DNA of 64,000 nucleotides from Aurantiochytrium sp. KH105 (GCA_003116975.1 BGKB01000127.1:62001-126000); one strand, 5' to 3'; counted from the stretch's first letter, positions 1-10,571 are shown. The notes: a model not told the origin generated them from the letters alone. Program-made: numbers and translations.

Positions 1-563
1 CAGAGAGAAGAAGTGATTGGGAAAGAGTCGATCAAGCAAGCATCAAATCGAAATCAAAAAGAGAAAGATATCAATGTACCGTGCCATTCGTTCGTTCGCA
101 ATCGAATAAGATTATCGTTCGTTCATATATGAGGCCAACTGGCGCGTGCAAGCTAGCTGAATGGCTGGCTGGCTGACAGACTGACTAACAAGCTGAGCTA
201 CTAGAAGCTCAAGTCATGCCATGTCAAATCCTGTCAGGACAGAACCGTGTATGATGGAGTATGATCGATCATGCCATAGCAGCGCGAAAGCATCGCCAAA
301 AGAGCAGGTAAGCTCGGGCGGCAGAGAAATGGGCGAAAAAATGTGACTCGAGCACGAGCCGACAGAGCGACCTCTTGTCACGTCGCCTCGTCTCTATCGC
401 CCATTCTTTACACACAAAAAAAGTTGGTGGACGAGACGGCATTGCCGTCAGTCCAGCTACACCCCTGAAGCGCAGTTAGAAGAGAAGCGCGCGTTGCTAG
501 TCAGTCAAAATTGACGTGAGAAGATAAGAGGGTTGGGGTGGTGGTTGATTGGAAGGAAAAAAA
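1..563. other. 3' flank of the Myb gene, no gene seen
   Basis: This is A-rich low-complexity sequence at the window edge, with short CGTT-like and GGCT/GACT tetranucleotide runs between about 90 and 190. It lies downstream of the minus-strand Myb stop codon and probably includes its 3' untranslated region. I see no reading frame or RNA gene that I can support. Confidence 0.5.
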
Positions 564-2459
564 TTAGAGCATGGTGAGAAGGTTCTTCATCTCACCGCCC
601 GTGCTCTCATAGTTTTGCAGGGAAGATCCCCAGTTGGAGCTGGACATTTTGTGCTGGAGCGACTTGGTGGGTCCGCCAAAACTACCCATGTTGGAGTCGA
701 CCGAAAACAGCTGTGCAAAATCGTTCCCAGAGGACGAGTTAACGCCGCCGACGGATCCCCACGAGTTGTACGCGCGAAGGCCTTTTTGTTGTTGTTGTTG
801 TTGTTGTCGCTGCTGCTGCTGCTGCTGTTGGTTGGCCCGATTCAGCGGTGGGGCTTCACCGCCAAGAGACGGGGGGAACTCTGGCATATCATTGTTACCA
901 ACTTGGGCGTTGTTGTTGTTGTTGCTCGAGTTGAAATTGTTGGAGCTGGGGCCGGACTCCATGAGGAATTTGTCGAGCAACATAAAGTTTGGGTCCTGGC
1001 GCTGCTGTTGCTGTTGCTGCTGGGAGTATCCTTGCTGGTACCCTTGCTGTTGCTGCGACATGAGGTTGTCGGCGCCAGCCTCGTTGCCACGGAACATCTC
1101 GCCAATGATTTTCTGCGAGTTGGTCCGCGGGAGCGATCCGATATTACCGAAAGAAGAAGGGTAAGAGGAAAGTTGTGGGCCATTGTTGCTCGAGCCATTG
1201 TTGGCGCCAACGTCAAGATTATCGGCGATTCCGGCCATCCACGAGCTACCGTATTTGCGGAACATGCCCTTTTGCCTGTCGGCGCTCTGTTGCTGGGGTG
1301 GCTGGGGCGCCTGCTGCTGGTAGGACGGCTGCTGCGGCTTGAAGGTTTCAATCCCAAAGTCGGAGAGATAAGACTGGGGAGGCGAGGGTGCACCATAGAC
1401 GGGATTTTGCTGCTGCTGTTGCTGTGGCTGGCTGCCGTACATGCCGTTGGGGTTGCCGCGGTTCGGGTTGGAAATAAGCGCGGCCGTGTGCGGGAGCGAG
1501 GTGGTGGCGATGGGTTGGATCGGCGCTGGGGGAAGATCAGGGACGTCAATGCGGCCAGACTGAATCTGCTCCTCAATGTTCTCGATTTGCTGTACAATGT
1601 CGGGGCGGTTCTGTGTGACCTGAGAGAACCGCTTGCGGACCTGGCCCTTGGAGCGTCCGGGAAGCTGCTTGGAGATCTTGGTCCAGTTGCGACCGAACAT
1701 CATGGCGGCCTGGACGAGGGTGTTGTCCTCGCTTTCGGTCCATCCACGGCTACGTGCCTCCTGGCGCTGCAGACTCTGGTAGCGTGTCTTGACCATGTTC
1801 TCGGTTCGGCCCTCCATGTTTTTGGAGATGAGGGACCAGCGTCCGCCAAACTGAGCGGCGAGCTCAAGGAGGCAGCGATCTTCGGCTGGGGTCCATGGGC
1901 CGCGGTTGATGCTGGGGTCCAGGTTGAGGAACCAGCGCTCACGGCACTGTTTTGCATTGCGGCCATGAATCTGCTGCGAAATGGCCTGCCAGTTGACGGA
2001 GGAGACGTTGCCCTTTTCGGTAAAGGGCTTGATGAGCTCGAGGAGCTTGACGTCCTCCTCCTTGGTCCACTGTCCCTTGACGAGTCCGGGGCGAAGCGCC
2101 TTTTTCCAGCGCTGGAGGCACTGAAGATGGTTGCGTCCCTCGATTTCTTCGGCAATGTTGCGCCAGCTCTTTTCACCGTGTTTGGCGACAGCGGCGCGGA
2201 GAGCCTCGTCCTCTGCGGCGGTCCACATGCGCGGCACGACGCCGGGTTTTCTTGCACCGAGGAAGGAGACACGCTGGAACTGGGGTGCGGGGGCGGCATT
2301 GTTGTAGGTGCCGTTGGACAGCTGACGCTTGGTCATGCGCTTGCTGTCGGCGTCTGCGGCCGCCGAGGACGAGGACGAGGAGGATGAGGACGCTCCGGAG
2401 AGGCCGGGGATGCCCGAGATGCTCATGCCCTCAAGCAGAAGGCGACCGGCCTCGGCCAT
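564..2459 (-). CDS. Four-repeat Myb-family DNA-binding protein
   Basis: A 631-residue nuclear transcription-factor candidate in one uninterrupted frame, starting at the ATG complement at 2457-2459. Four Myb/SANT repeats follow one another at about residues 77-122, 127-180, 186-230 and 237-281. Each has the spaced Trp or aromatic core and an 'EED/AED/SED' acidic patch; repeat 2 carries the c-Myb-like QCRERW recognition-helix motif and repeat 1 the related QCLQRW. Repeat 2 has about eight extra residues between its first helices. The N-terminus has a Ser run (about 24-32). The C-terminal half is Gln/Asn/Ser-rich with several poly-Gln runs, typical of an activation or low-complexity region. The first three repeats resemble the animal/plant 3R-Myb DNA-binding domain that controls cell-cycle genes; the fourth repeat makes it SNAPC4/4R-like in number. 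I cannot name targets. The antisense frame is also open, which is only a by-product of codon bias. Confidence 0.9.
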   Translation of the reverse strand: MAEAGRLLLEGMSISGIPGLSGASSSSSSSSSAAADADSKRMTKRQLSNGTYNNAAPAPQFQRVSFLGARKPGVVPRMWTAAEDEALRAAVAKHGEKSWRNIAEEIEGRNHLQCLQRWKKALRPGLVKGQWTKEEDVKLLELIKPFTEKGNVSSVNWQAISQQIHGRNAKQCRERWFLNLDPSINRGPWTPAEDRCLLELAAQFGGRWSLISKNMEGRTENMVKTRYQSLQRQEARSRGWTESEDNTLVQAAMMFGRNWTKISKQLPGRSKGQVRKRFSQVTQNRPDIVQQIENIEEQIQSGRIDVPDLPPAPIQPIATTSLPHTAALISNPNRGNPNGMYGSQPQQQQQQNPVYGAPSPPQSYLSDFGIETFKPQQPSYQQQAPQPPQQQSADRQKGMFRKYGSSWMAGIADNLDVGANNGSSNNGPQLSSYPSSFGNIGSLPRTNSQKIIGEMFRGNEAGADNLMSQQQQGYQQGYSQQQQQQQRQDPNFMLLDKFLMESGPSSNNFNSSNNNNNAQVGNNDMPEFPPSLGGEAPPLNRANQQQQQQQRQQQQQQQKGLRAYNSWGSVGGVNSSSGNDFAQLFSVDSNMGSFGGPTKSLQHKMSSSNWGSSLQNYESTGGEMKNLLTML

Positions 2460-2650
2460 GGTGCTTTCTCCCCTTTCGACTCTTGCTGTGCCTGCTGCTG
2501 TTGTTATCGCTGCTTCTCCTGCTTGTCGCAGGCCGTGCTCACGTGTGAGCTGCGAGGTGAGTTCGGGGAATGCAAGTGAGGATCCTCTGCAAAAAGTCGC
2601 GCCGACCCGCGAGCCGGGTTCGGTGTCTTTTTTTTTTTGCTTATTGGCGT

Positions 2651-2678
2651 GCCTGCCTGCCTGCCTGCCTGCCTGCCT
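2651..2678. repeat. (CCTG)n microsatellite
   Basis: About seven tandem copies of GCCT/CCTG, immediately upstream of the Myb gene. Visible directly in the sequence. Confidence 0.95.
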
Positions 2679-2860
2679 ACTGGGATGGGAGGTAAGGCAA
2701 AGAAAGCTGCGGAGGATAGATGGCCGACCTCCTTCGCTTGATGAGTCGAGGCCACCTGGAATGTAATCGAACGGAACCGAATCGACTGGCTTGGCTTCGA
2801 TAAGCTGCTGGTAAACTAGCTAGGCTGACGCGGCGCCGACCTGGGCGAGCGATGAACGAA

Positions 2861-2911
2861 ATGAATGAATGAATGAATGAATGAATGAATGAATGAATGA
2901 ATGAATGAATG
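2861..2911. repeat. (ATGA)n microsatellite
   Basis: About thirteen near-perfect tandem copies of the ATGA/AATG tetranucleotide, the longest tetranucleotide run in the window. On the minus strand it yields a repetitive His-Ser-Phe-Ile reading frame that is not a real protein. Confidence 0.97.
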
Positions 2912-4243
2912 CTGCGGCACTGGGTCTCGGCGTCCCGAGAGCACAGAGAGAGGTGGATGGAAGCGCGGACAGAGACCTGCGCTGAGCTCGCCCGAGCTCG
3001 CTCCCTCACTCGCTCCTCACTGGCTCGGCTCGGGTCGCCGTTCAAAACCTCCGGCGCGCTCGCAGCAACCCAACGGAGAAGGAGGACTCTCCCGCTCCGC
3101 CTACTGCCGCTGCTGGTCTCCGCGGCGCGGCGTGCGTCGCTCTCCGCCTGCCTGGCTGCCTAGCTGCCTGCGTGCGCGTCTGCCTGCGTGCGCGTCTGCC
3201 TGCCTGCCTGCGACGGCCCTGCCTGCTGGTTTCGGGTTTGTTGTTCTTTCTCTCATTCCTTCTTTTTCTTTTTCTTCTTTTTTCTTCCTTTTCTTTCCAA
3301 CGGGGTTCGACGCTCCAATCCCGCGCGGCTTCCTCCTCCTCTCGCGCCGCCTTTCCCGCCGCGCATTCCGCACTTGCGCGGCCCTCTCGCAAGTCGCGCA
3401 TCGCGCATTCTGCCCTTGCCGCCGTCCTTTCTTCTTTCTTTTCATTCGGCCCTCTCCCTCCCTCTCTCCCTCTGCCCCTCTGCCCGCCTCTCCCTCTCTG
3501 TCTGTGGTTAGTTCTTGGGTTTTCAGTGCACGACACAGACTGCGCGTCGCGCCGCAGTGCCCGCCGCTGAATCCCACTTGCCGCGCCCAATGCCGCACTT
3601 GCCGCGGCGCCGCGCAAATGCGCTTTCCGCGTCCCGCAAGTGCGCGGCCGGCCTCGGCGCCGAGAGAACGGAGAAGCCGGCGTAGACTAGCCGGGCTCTA
3701 GGACCCCCTAGCGGGCCTCTTCGTGACGGCCGCGCGAGGAAGAGGGGAACAAGGAGGAAGGAGCGGGCCCAGAGGAGGAAGCAGGAAATTCGACAGAGAA
3801 CAAAAAATCCACACGCACTCACTCACAAATGGCAAATACTCCAACATATAGGCCTACTAGGTTTAGAGAAAAAAAAAGGGAAAAAAATATAAGAGAACGG
3901 GAAAAAGGGAAAATGAAAGGAAGAAAAAAAGCGCCAGTCGCCGCCCTCGAGCCGCAAACCGTCGCCGCGGCGGCCGCCGCTCTATTCCCCCCCTTCGCGC
4001 CGCGGCTCGCGCGGCCGGCCAGATTGAGCGCGCGAGGCGGCTGCCGCCAGGCCCCGCCGCACGCGGCCGAGGCCTGGCCTGCCTGCCCTGCGCCGCCCGG
4101 GCTGCCGCCGCTGCCGCCCGAGTTCTATCCGCCCTGCTGGCGCGGCTGAATCCGCCTGCCTCCAAGTTTCCTTCCCTCTCTTCCCCCTTTTTTCCCTGCC
4201 CTGCTTCTCCCCACTCCCCTCCGCGTTCTTCCCGCGTTCTTTT

Positions 4244-4274
4244 CCCCCTCCCTCCCTCCCTCCCTCCCTCCTCC
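4244..4274. repeat. (CCCT)n polypyrimidine tract
   Basis: Tandem CCCT units on the plus strand, so the minus strand reads as repeated GGGA and fits a G-quadruplex pattern. A matching GGGA tract of opposite polarity lies about 210 bp to the right. Confidence 0.9.
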
Positions 4275-4465
4275 GTCCTGCCTCCCGTCACGGCGACAGC
4301 GACGCGCCGGCGGTGACGAAGTCGCGACTCGCTCGCTCGCCTTCTCTCTCCCTCTCCCTCGGGGCGGAGTGGACGTGTGCAGGCGTGACGGGGCCGCTGC
4401 CTGCCCGTCCGTACGGCCGCGCGCCGCCGCAGCGGGACCGCCGCGGTCTCGCTGCAGCGCCGCGC

Positions 4466-4510
4466 GGGAGGGCGGGCGGGACTCGGAGGGAGGGAGGGAG
4501 GGAGGGAGGG
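4466..4510. repeat. (GGGA)n/(GGGC)n polypurine tract
   Basis: Runs of three Gs separated by single bases (GGGA and GGGC units) on the plus strand, a strong G-quadruplex pattern. It is complementary to the CCCT tract at 4244-4274. Confidence 0.9.
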
Positions 4511-4666
4511 CCGGCGTTCTGCTCTCGCCTCGCGGCGCAGCGCCGCGGCGTGCCTGCCTGCAGGACCACTCCGCCCGCCCGTTATGATCCATCGCGCCCG
4601 TTCAGTCGAGTCGGCTGTTCACTTCAAATCGGCCAGCGACGACCAGCCAGCTGCCGGCTGCAGACA

Positions 4667-4690
4667 AACAGACAAACAAACAAACAAACA
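4667..4690. repeat. (ACAA)n microsatellite
   Basis: Five to six tandem ACAA/CAAA units in the gene-free spacer. Confidence 0.85.
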
Positions 4691-7180
4691 GGCGCGCACT
4701 GGCAGTGGCAGGAAAGCCAAGTTGGACTTCGCTGCGGCCGGCTGCGGCCAGCTGACTTGAAGGTAAGCGCAGCGAGAGAGCGGCGCCTGCCTCCTCGCTC
4801 GGGCCCAGGGTCGAGTCTGGCCGGAGTTCCCGCCGCGTTCCTCCCTCTGTGCGCCGCCGCGCGTCGGAAACGCGAGCGCGTCTCGCTCGCGTGGGTTGGG
4901 CAGGCTACCGCAGCCCCTTTTCGAGTCTAGGCTAGTTTCCGAGTCTCATCGAGCAAGTCAAGTCGCCACCCCCCCTCTCCCGCCCCTCTCGACCACAGTG
5001 CCCCCCCCCCCCACACCTGCGTGCAGCCCTCCCTCGCCTCCGCAGGGACTCGCCCCGGGACGCGCTGCCCGCTCCTTGCTAGTGTCATAGAGCAGGCAGG
5101 AACGCGGAGAGGTCAATCAGTTTGGCGCGAGATTTTCTCCTCTCTGCCTGAGCCGCCTCTCTCCGACGCACAGCCACGTACCGCGGGGGAGCTGCCTGCC
5201 TGAGAGCGCTCGCTGCGCGCCCGCCACCTCTCCTGCATGCTGCACTGCATGCTGCAGCTGCAGCTGCCTGCAGTGCAGCTAGCTGCCTCCGCGGGCGGAT
5301 ACCGCGGTATCGAAGCGGCCGACCGTCGCATTTGAGGCTTCCCGCCGCCGCCTGTGAAGCCCCGCGCGGGAGGCCAACGGACATGCAGCGGCAGTAAGAC
5401 TCGCTCGTTCATGCCATGCCGACGTCTCGTACTCGCATGCAAACACCGCGTCAGGAAGCCTGTCCCGCGGGTACCCTTTCTCCACTGTGCCGCTATCCTC
5501 CTATCACCCGAGCCGCTTCGTCCTCTTTGGGGGCCCCCGTGTGGGGCAAACTTCGCCGGCTTGCCCCCTCTGTGTCCACTGCTGCCGCCGCTCAAGGCGA
5601 CCGCTGAACCCCTCCCCGCGGGCGCCACCTTCTCGCCCCACAATTCCCGCAGCCCTTCTAACGCTGAATCTCGGCCGGTTCAGCGCGCGGGGGCCCGGGC
5701 GGGCGTCATCCGTGGCCGAGTCGTCCCCTCTTTCTTTCTTTTCACTGTTCTTTATCTTTGTTTTTATTTTATTTCTCTCTCTCTCGCGATTCGTTCCTTT
5801 TCGCCGTCTTGGCGTGGTCTCTCGCCGTCGCTCGGCCTGCCTTCGACACGAGCCGCCAAGACGCTTCCCTGCCTGCAGCTGCCACTGCTGCAGCAAAGAG
5901 CCTGTCTCGGCTTCGCCTGGCGGGCGCCCCGAGCCCTGACCGGCTGAGAGCACGTCAGTCTTGCTCTCGAGGATCCCGGTCGAAAAGCTGTCTGTTTGTT
6001 TTATTTTTCTCTGTCGGTAGGCATTGGATAGGTCGAAGCGGTAAGTTCGATTGACGATCGATCGAACGAAGAAAGAATGCATGAATGAATGAACGAATAA
6101 ATGATCCGAGCGCTGCAGCGGGAGGAGGACGCCAAAGAGGCTCTGCACCTTCGCTCGCTCGCTCGCTCCTTCTGTCCCTCTGAAACCTCGGCCGCTGCGC
6201 CTTCGCAAGCGCGCTTCTCGTGCTGCACTGTTCTCGCTCTCGCTTCTCCTTTGCTGTTGCCGTCGCCACGTGCGATAATTTGCAGACGACCGCAGCAGCG
6301 CAGCGTAGCGCAGCGCAGAGTCTTTAGAGTCTTTCCCCCGAGTCGAGTCCCTCGCCGACCTCTCTTCCCTGCGAGCGCACCGCGGGGCTCTCTCCCTCTC
6401 TCTGCAGCTGCAGCTGCGTGCGTGGCCGTCGTTAGGTGAGCTCCGCCCTCTCTGCTCAGGCGCGCCGCGCTGACTGCCCGGTCCAGCCGGGTCAGCGGCC
6501 AGCTCGTGCCGCACTTGTGTCGCCGCACAGACAGACAAAGACGCCTGCATTGGCGGCTCGGACCTCGCTCCGAGCGGCAGCCTCGTCGCTAGGTCTTCGA
6601 GTTCGATTTCGAAGTCGATCTCGAGGGAAAGCAGCCAGAGAGAAGTTGAAGTCCACTGCCACGGCTGGCTGGCTGCACGGAGCAGACAAAGCCTGGCGAG
6701 GCGCCTTCCTGCACATGCCGGGCGGGCCAGGCAGCAGGAACGCTCCAAGCGCCAGGCCCTGGCACGAAGCTGCGGTCTTCCGCCTCCTCGCCTTCGTCCA
6801 GCCAACGAAAATCAGAGCAGAGCAGAGCAGAGCAGAGCAAACGAAGCCGTCACGAGGCGACCTTCACAACTTGTGCACGACAGTTCGCTGCGCTTCACGT
6901 CGCTCTGCTGCACCGTGTCGCATCGTATCGCACCTTGCCGCTTCGCCAACTTGGCGTGGCCGGCGTGGCTTGGCTTCGCCTCGCAACGCATCGCATCGCA
7001 TCGCCTCCGGAGCTTGGCTTCGCGGCCTGGGACGACCTGCCGTCGAGGCGCTCTCGTCTTCCAGGTCGCATCCCCCTGGCGCCGCGAACGAAAGAAAGCA
7101 CGGAGAGGCTCCGCGCCGGTGTCTCAGCTGCAGCTGCCGTTCCAGCTGCTCGAGGCTGCGAGATTCCGCAACTCAGGAGG

Positions 7181-7224
7181 CACGCACGCACGCACGCATG
7201 CACGCACGCACGCACGCACGCACG
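7181..7224. repeat. (ACGC)n microsatellite
   Basis: About eleven CACG/ACGC units with a single CATG interruption, within the gene-free spacer. Confidence 0.95.
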
Positions 7225-7356
7225 AAGCGACGCATTGCCTTCGATGCCTTGCATTGCGTCGTCTTGCCTTGATTTGCCTTGCAACGCTCTCCGTCACGTG
7301 GACGTCGACCCGTAAGCCGCGGGCATGTGGACTGTAAATTTTAAGAAAATTGAAAG

Positions 7357-7378
7357 AGCTCGAGCTCGAGCTCGAGCT
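7357..7378. repeat. (GAGCTC) tandem palindrome
   Basis: Overlapping AGCTCG units forming a self-complementary run, in the gene-free spacer. Confidence 0.85.
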
Positions 7379-8524
7379 ACCATATGATAATTTCGCTCGC
7401 CAACGGAACGATTGTGCTCGAGCGTGACGCGCCCGGAGACGCGTCCCATTCCTTCATCTCATTCGCCATTTTCCAAGCCATCGCCACCACCCGCCCCGCC
7501 CGCACCATGACGAAATCCCGACTTCATTTCTCCTGCGGTTCGAGTGGTCGAGTCGAGTCGAGTCGAGCTTGTCCAAGGAGAACGCTCTCGTGCGTACGCG
7601 ACGGCGGCCGCTGACGCGCCAGGGTGCAGTGAGGTCGACAGCCCGGACCCTCAGGCGAGCTGGCCGGTGGCTGGCGGCGTGTTTATGGCAGAGGAGGTGC
7701 TCGGTGAACGACCTGGCAAAGGTTGGGGATAAATGGCGAGGAGAGGAGGAGCCGCGAATGTCGTTCCACCACCAATCGCGGGTAAGTGGGTGAATGGCGG
7801 ATGGCTGGCGAGGAGCTCTCGAGGTCCCGATGAGCCTGACAGGGAGTGTGGCTCGCCCAGCCGCGTCTGCCGCCCGCGGCAACCCAGGAAAGAGCGACAT
7901 CCAGGCAAGGCACGATGAGGAGAAATGGCGGCACGGATTCTCGGAATGCACAAACAACCTCCCCCCTCCCCCATGCGCCCAAAATGAAGAACGGTGCCTG
8001 GCGAATTGACGGCAATCGCCCTGGCTTGAAGACCCAGAGGGTATGCCAGGAATGTCTGACAGAGCTAAAGCGGAAGGCAGGAGAAGCAACTGCAAGTAAA
8101 ATTTTCGCGGACCATGGGAAAACGAGGGCGCGCAGTCACCGTTCTATTACCGAGAAATCGCACTCCTGGTGACGACTCTTCGGGGTGGTTCTGGCTCGAT
8201 CTGCAAGGAGTCACAACTATTACTGGCAGCCGCCTCCCGCGTGGATGGTGTGCACGCGAAAATTTTATGCTCACAACTCCGACGAGGGACGGCAAACGTC
8301 GTGCCCATTTGGCACATATTTCGTCGCACCAGCCACCGAATAGGCAGAGGCAGGCAACCAGGTCCATGCAAAAACAACTATCTTCCGGATGACCGACCGT
8401 GAACAAATAAATAAAGTTGACTATGAGTCAACACGACAGGACACGACAAAGAACAGGACGAAAAACCATGCCAGTGCAAAAGCACAATCGCGAACGCTGA
8501 GCACTGCATAAAATGCTGTCTTAT

Positions 8525-8562
8525 CCTGGCGGGGGACGCAAGCCCTGGCGGGGGACGCAAGC
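8525..8562. repeat. Two-copy 19-bp tandem repeat
   Basis: The unit CCTGGCGGGGGACGCAAGC occurs twice back to back with no mismatch, about 180 bp beyond the 3' end of the double kinase gene. Confidence 0.95.
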
Positions 8563-8717
8563 AGCTTGACAATGCAAAAGCCGAAGAAAAAGGTCGAAGG
8601 ACTTTCACAAGTCAAATTTCTTCTGGCCAAGCTGACTGACTGACTGACTCGAGTCGTTCTTCACCGGTCTCAATCAATGATCATCAACAAGGCTTCGGAG
8701 AAAAGAAAAGATGACAT

Positions 8718-8738
8718 GTTGTTTGTTTGTTTGTTTGT
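8718..8738. repeat. (TGTT)n run
   Basis: Five TTTG/TGTT units directly after the kinase stop codon. Read on the minus strand this is an (ACAA)n tract in the presumed 3' untranslated region. Confidence 0.85.
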
Positions 8739-8741
8739 AAG

Positions 8742-10571
8742 CTATTGCGGAGCACGATACTTCATAATGAGCTCTTCAATAGCCATGGTGAGCCGCTGCA
8801 CGCCCTGGAGAACGCCATTGCGATCCGCAACGTCCGAAGGCGTCGAGTTTGCAAAGTCAATGAAACGAATGGCCGCCTTACCGTTCGCGTGCAAGAACAA
8901 GAGCGAGGTCCCCACAAGCTCGTACCTGCGGAAAAGCCGCGACTCGCTCAGAGCCTCCTGTACCTTAGAAAGCTCATTGACGAACTGCTCCGCCACATCG
9001 AGCGAAAAACCATCCTCGTTGTACAAGTAATGCTCCAGGCCCTCCAGGAATTGAATGCGTGTCTCCACACTACGCGAGTCCGCCTGCGACACGCGATAGT
9101 CGCCATGCACCAAGGCCGTCAGACGGAAACCAAGCTCGCGAGAGGTCGTTGTCGCATCCCGGAACGCAAGGTAGTCGCGCTTGCCGAGCTTGCCGTCCGA
9201 GAGACTCGCAGGACCATCGCGGTCACCAACAAGGGTCTCCCAGATCTCCTCCGCCCGACCTGGAGAAAGCTCCGTCTCAAAGGTCGCATACTTGTTGTAG
9301 TACTCGGACTTGGGCTCGTTCGGGCAGTCCGACCGAAACGAGCGCAGACCGAGCTTGACATCCATGATGGAGACCGCTTCGTTGGCCATCGGATCCCTCG
9401 ACTTTCTACGCACCGACTCTGTAGCGTCAGAAATCACGAGCTCGCGCGGAGAAGTGCTCTCGTCGACACGAATCAACCGCGGCATGACACGTGAAAGACT
9501 GTCTGGCGAAGACGGGTCCCATGCCTTGCGGTAAAAGTCCACCTCCACATCAAATTGCTCCTTCTTGTCCTCGCGCTTGATGATCTCACCGCCCTTGGAC
9601 GAAATGTTCCCGTGCGCGCCCCCGACTTGCGCTGGAGCCGCGTGGTGCGAAGAGGCAAGGCTCAGGCTCGAATTCAGGCAGCCGCGCAGGAACTGCACGC
9701 CGTGCAGGTATCCATCGTCCACGCCGCCGTCTCGAATAGGAAACACGTGTGCAAAGTCAATCATGCGGACGCGAAGCTCCGGGCGCTCTGCCTTGCCGTC
9801 ATACACCACAAAGAGCGAGCTGCCGTACATGCGCCACCTGGCCGTTTCTCGCAACATGGACTCAATCTTGTCCAGCTCCTCCACCAGCTGTCCCATCAGT
9901 CCATAGCGCACAACCTGGCCGTCATCGAAGAATTTTTCGATTGCGTTGGTCATCGAGTCCTCCGTGATGCTCATTGCCCAATCTCGCGACGATTTCCACC
10001 ACTCATCCTTGCTGCGCCGATACACCTTCATGCCCACAATACGGAAGCCGATCTTCTCCTGGGGCGGGTACTTTTTCTTCTCCTTGGCAATCTTTTCGGG
10101 CGAGGCCGTCTCGTCGTACGTCTGCTGGCCCATCTTGAGGTCCAGCACGCACGGGCACTCGAGACCGTACGTCATGTTCTCCAGTTTCAGGTACATGGCG
10201 TCATGCAGTTTCTCCAGCCCGAGGTACTTGGGGATGAAAGCCTTGAGTGGGCTTTCGCTCTCCGACACCTCCTTGTAGAACTCGGCCTCCAACTCCCCGC
10301 GGCTCTTGCCCTTGCCGGGCTGCGCGGGCTGGAACGGCTTGAGAATCGCCCCGTCCCTCACCAAAATGGGCGGGCCCTTATCCTTCTTGCTCCCGTGGCC
10401 GCCCACGGCGTCGAGCGCCGCGGGCATGCTCGCGCCCGCCTGCGCGTCGGCGTGCTCCCTGCGCGCCGCCGCCGCGGCGTGCGCCTCCTCGCGCCGCTTC
10501 TTCACCAGGTACGCGAGCGCGCACGCCCCCGCGGCCACGGCCAGCGCCTTGAGCGCCGCATCGGACGCCAT
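8742..10571 (-). CDS. Tandem inositol polyphosphate kinase (two IPK domains), membrane-anchored
   Basis: A 609-residue protein with two complete-looking inositol polyphosphate kinase (IPMK/IP6K/IP3K superfamily) domains. Domain 1 (about 90-300) has the signature P-x3-D-x-K-x-G at 140-148 (PCVLDLKMG), the SSLF motif at 251-254 and IDFAH at 271-275. Domain 2 (about 336-607) has DVKLG at 404-408 (the signature Pro is Val), TSLLF at 555-559 and IDFAN at 571-575. Such enzymes phosphorylate soluble inositol phosphates with ATP; which member is meant cannot be told here. An Ala/Leu-rich segment (about 5-23) followed by KKRREE suggests an N-terminal membrane anchor facing the cytosol. I chose the ATG at 10571 because the open frame upstream (to 10997) is low-complexity and unlike the family. 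One IPK domain per protein is usual, so the duplication is notable. Confidence 0.88.
   Translation of the reverse strand: MASDAALKALAVAAGACALAYLVKKRREEAHAAAAARREHADAQAGASMPAALDAVGGHGSKKDKGPPILVRDGAILKPFQPAQPGKGKSRGELEAEFYKEVSESESPLKAFIPKYLGLEKLHDAMYLKLENMTYGLECPCVLDLKMGQQTYDETASPEKIAKEKKKYPPQEKIGFRIVGMKVYRRSKDEWWKSSRDWAMSITEDSMTNAIEKFFDDGQVVRYGLMGQLVEELDKIESMLRETARWRMYGSSLFVVYDGKAERPELRVRMIDFAHVFPIRDGGVDDGYLHGVQFLRGCLNSSLSLASSHHAAPAQVGGAHGNISSKGGEIIKREDKKEQFDVEVDFYRKAWDPSSPDSLSRVMPRLIRVDESTSPRELVISDATESVRRKSRDPMANEAVSIMDVKLGLRSFRSDCPNEPKSEYYNKYATFETELSPGRAEEIWETLVGDRDGPASLSDGKLGKRDYLAFRDATTTSRELGFRLTALVHGDYRVSQADSRSVETRIQFLEGLEHYLYNEDGFSLDVAEQFVNELSKVQEALSESRLFRRYELVGTSLLFLHANGKAAIRFIDFANSTPSDVADRNGVLQGVQRLTMAIEELIMKYRAPQ

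Larger units (their letters stand above)
2460..8741. other. 6.3 kb gene-free, repeat-rich spacer
   Basis: The spacer separates the Myb start (to the left, minus) from the 3' end of the double kinase gene. It is GC-rich and full of short tandem repeats (CCTG, AATG, ACGC, ACAA, TGTT), oligopurine/oligopyrimidine tracts, a cluster of CGCACTTGC-like motifs (3360-3650) and palindromic CTGCA runs (about 5225-5285). Many open frames exist on both strands but all are compositionally biased (Arg/Ala/Pro/Ser), overlap one another and match no family I know. The part just left of 3700 probably holds the Myb promoter and 5' untranslated region. A noncoding RNA cannot be excluded. Confidence 0.6.

Noticed and set aside
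549-2387. 612-residue open frame antisense to the Myb gene
   Set aside because: It is the shadow of a Gln/Ser-rich coding sequence: long Leu runs reflect antisense CAG/CAA codons, and no domain is seen.
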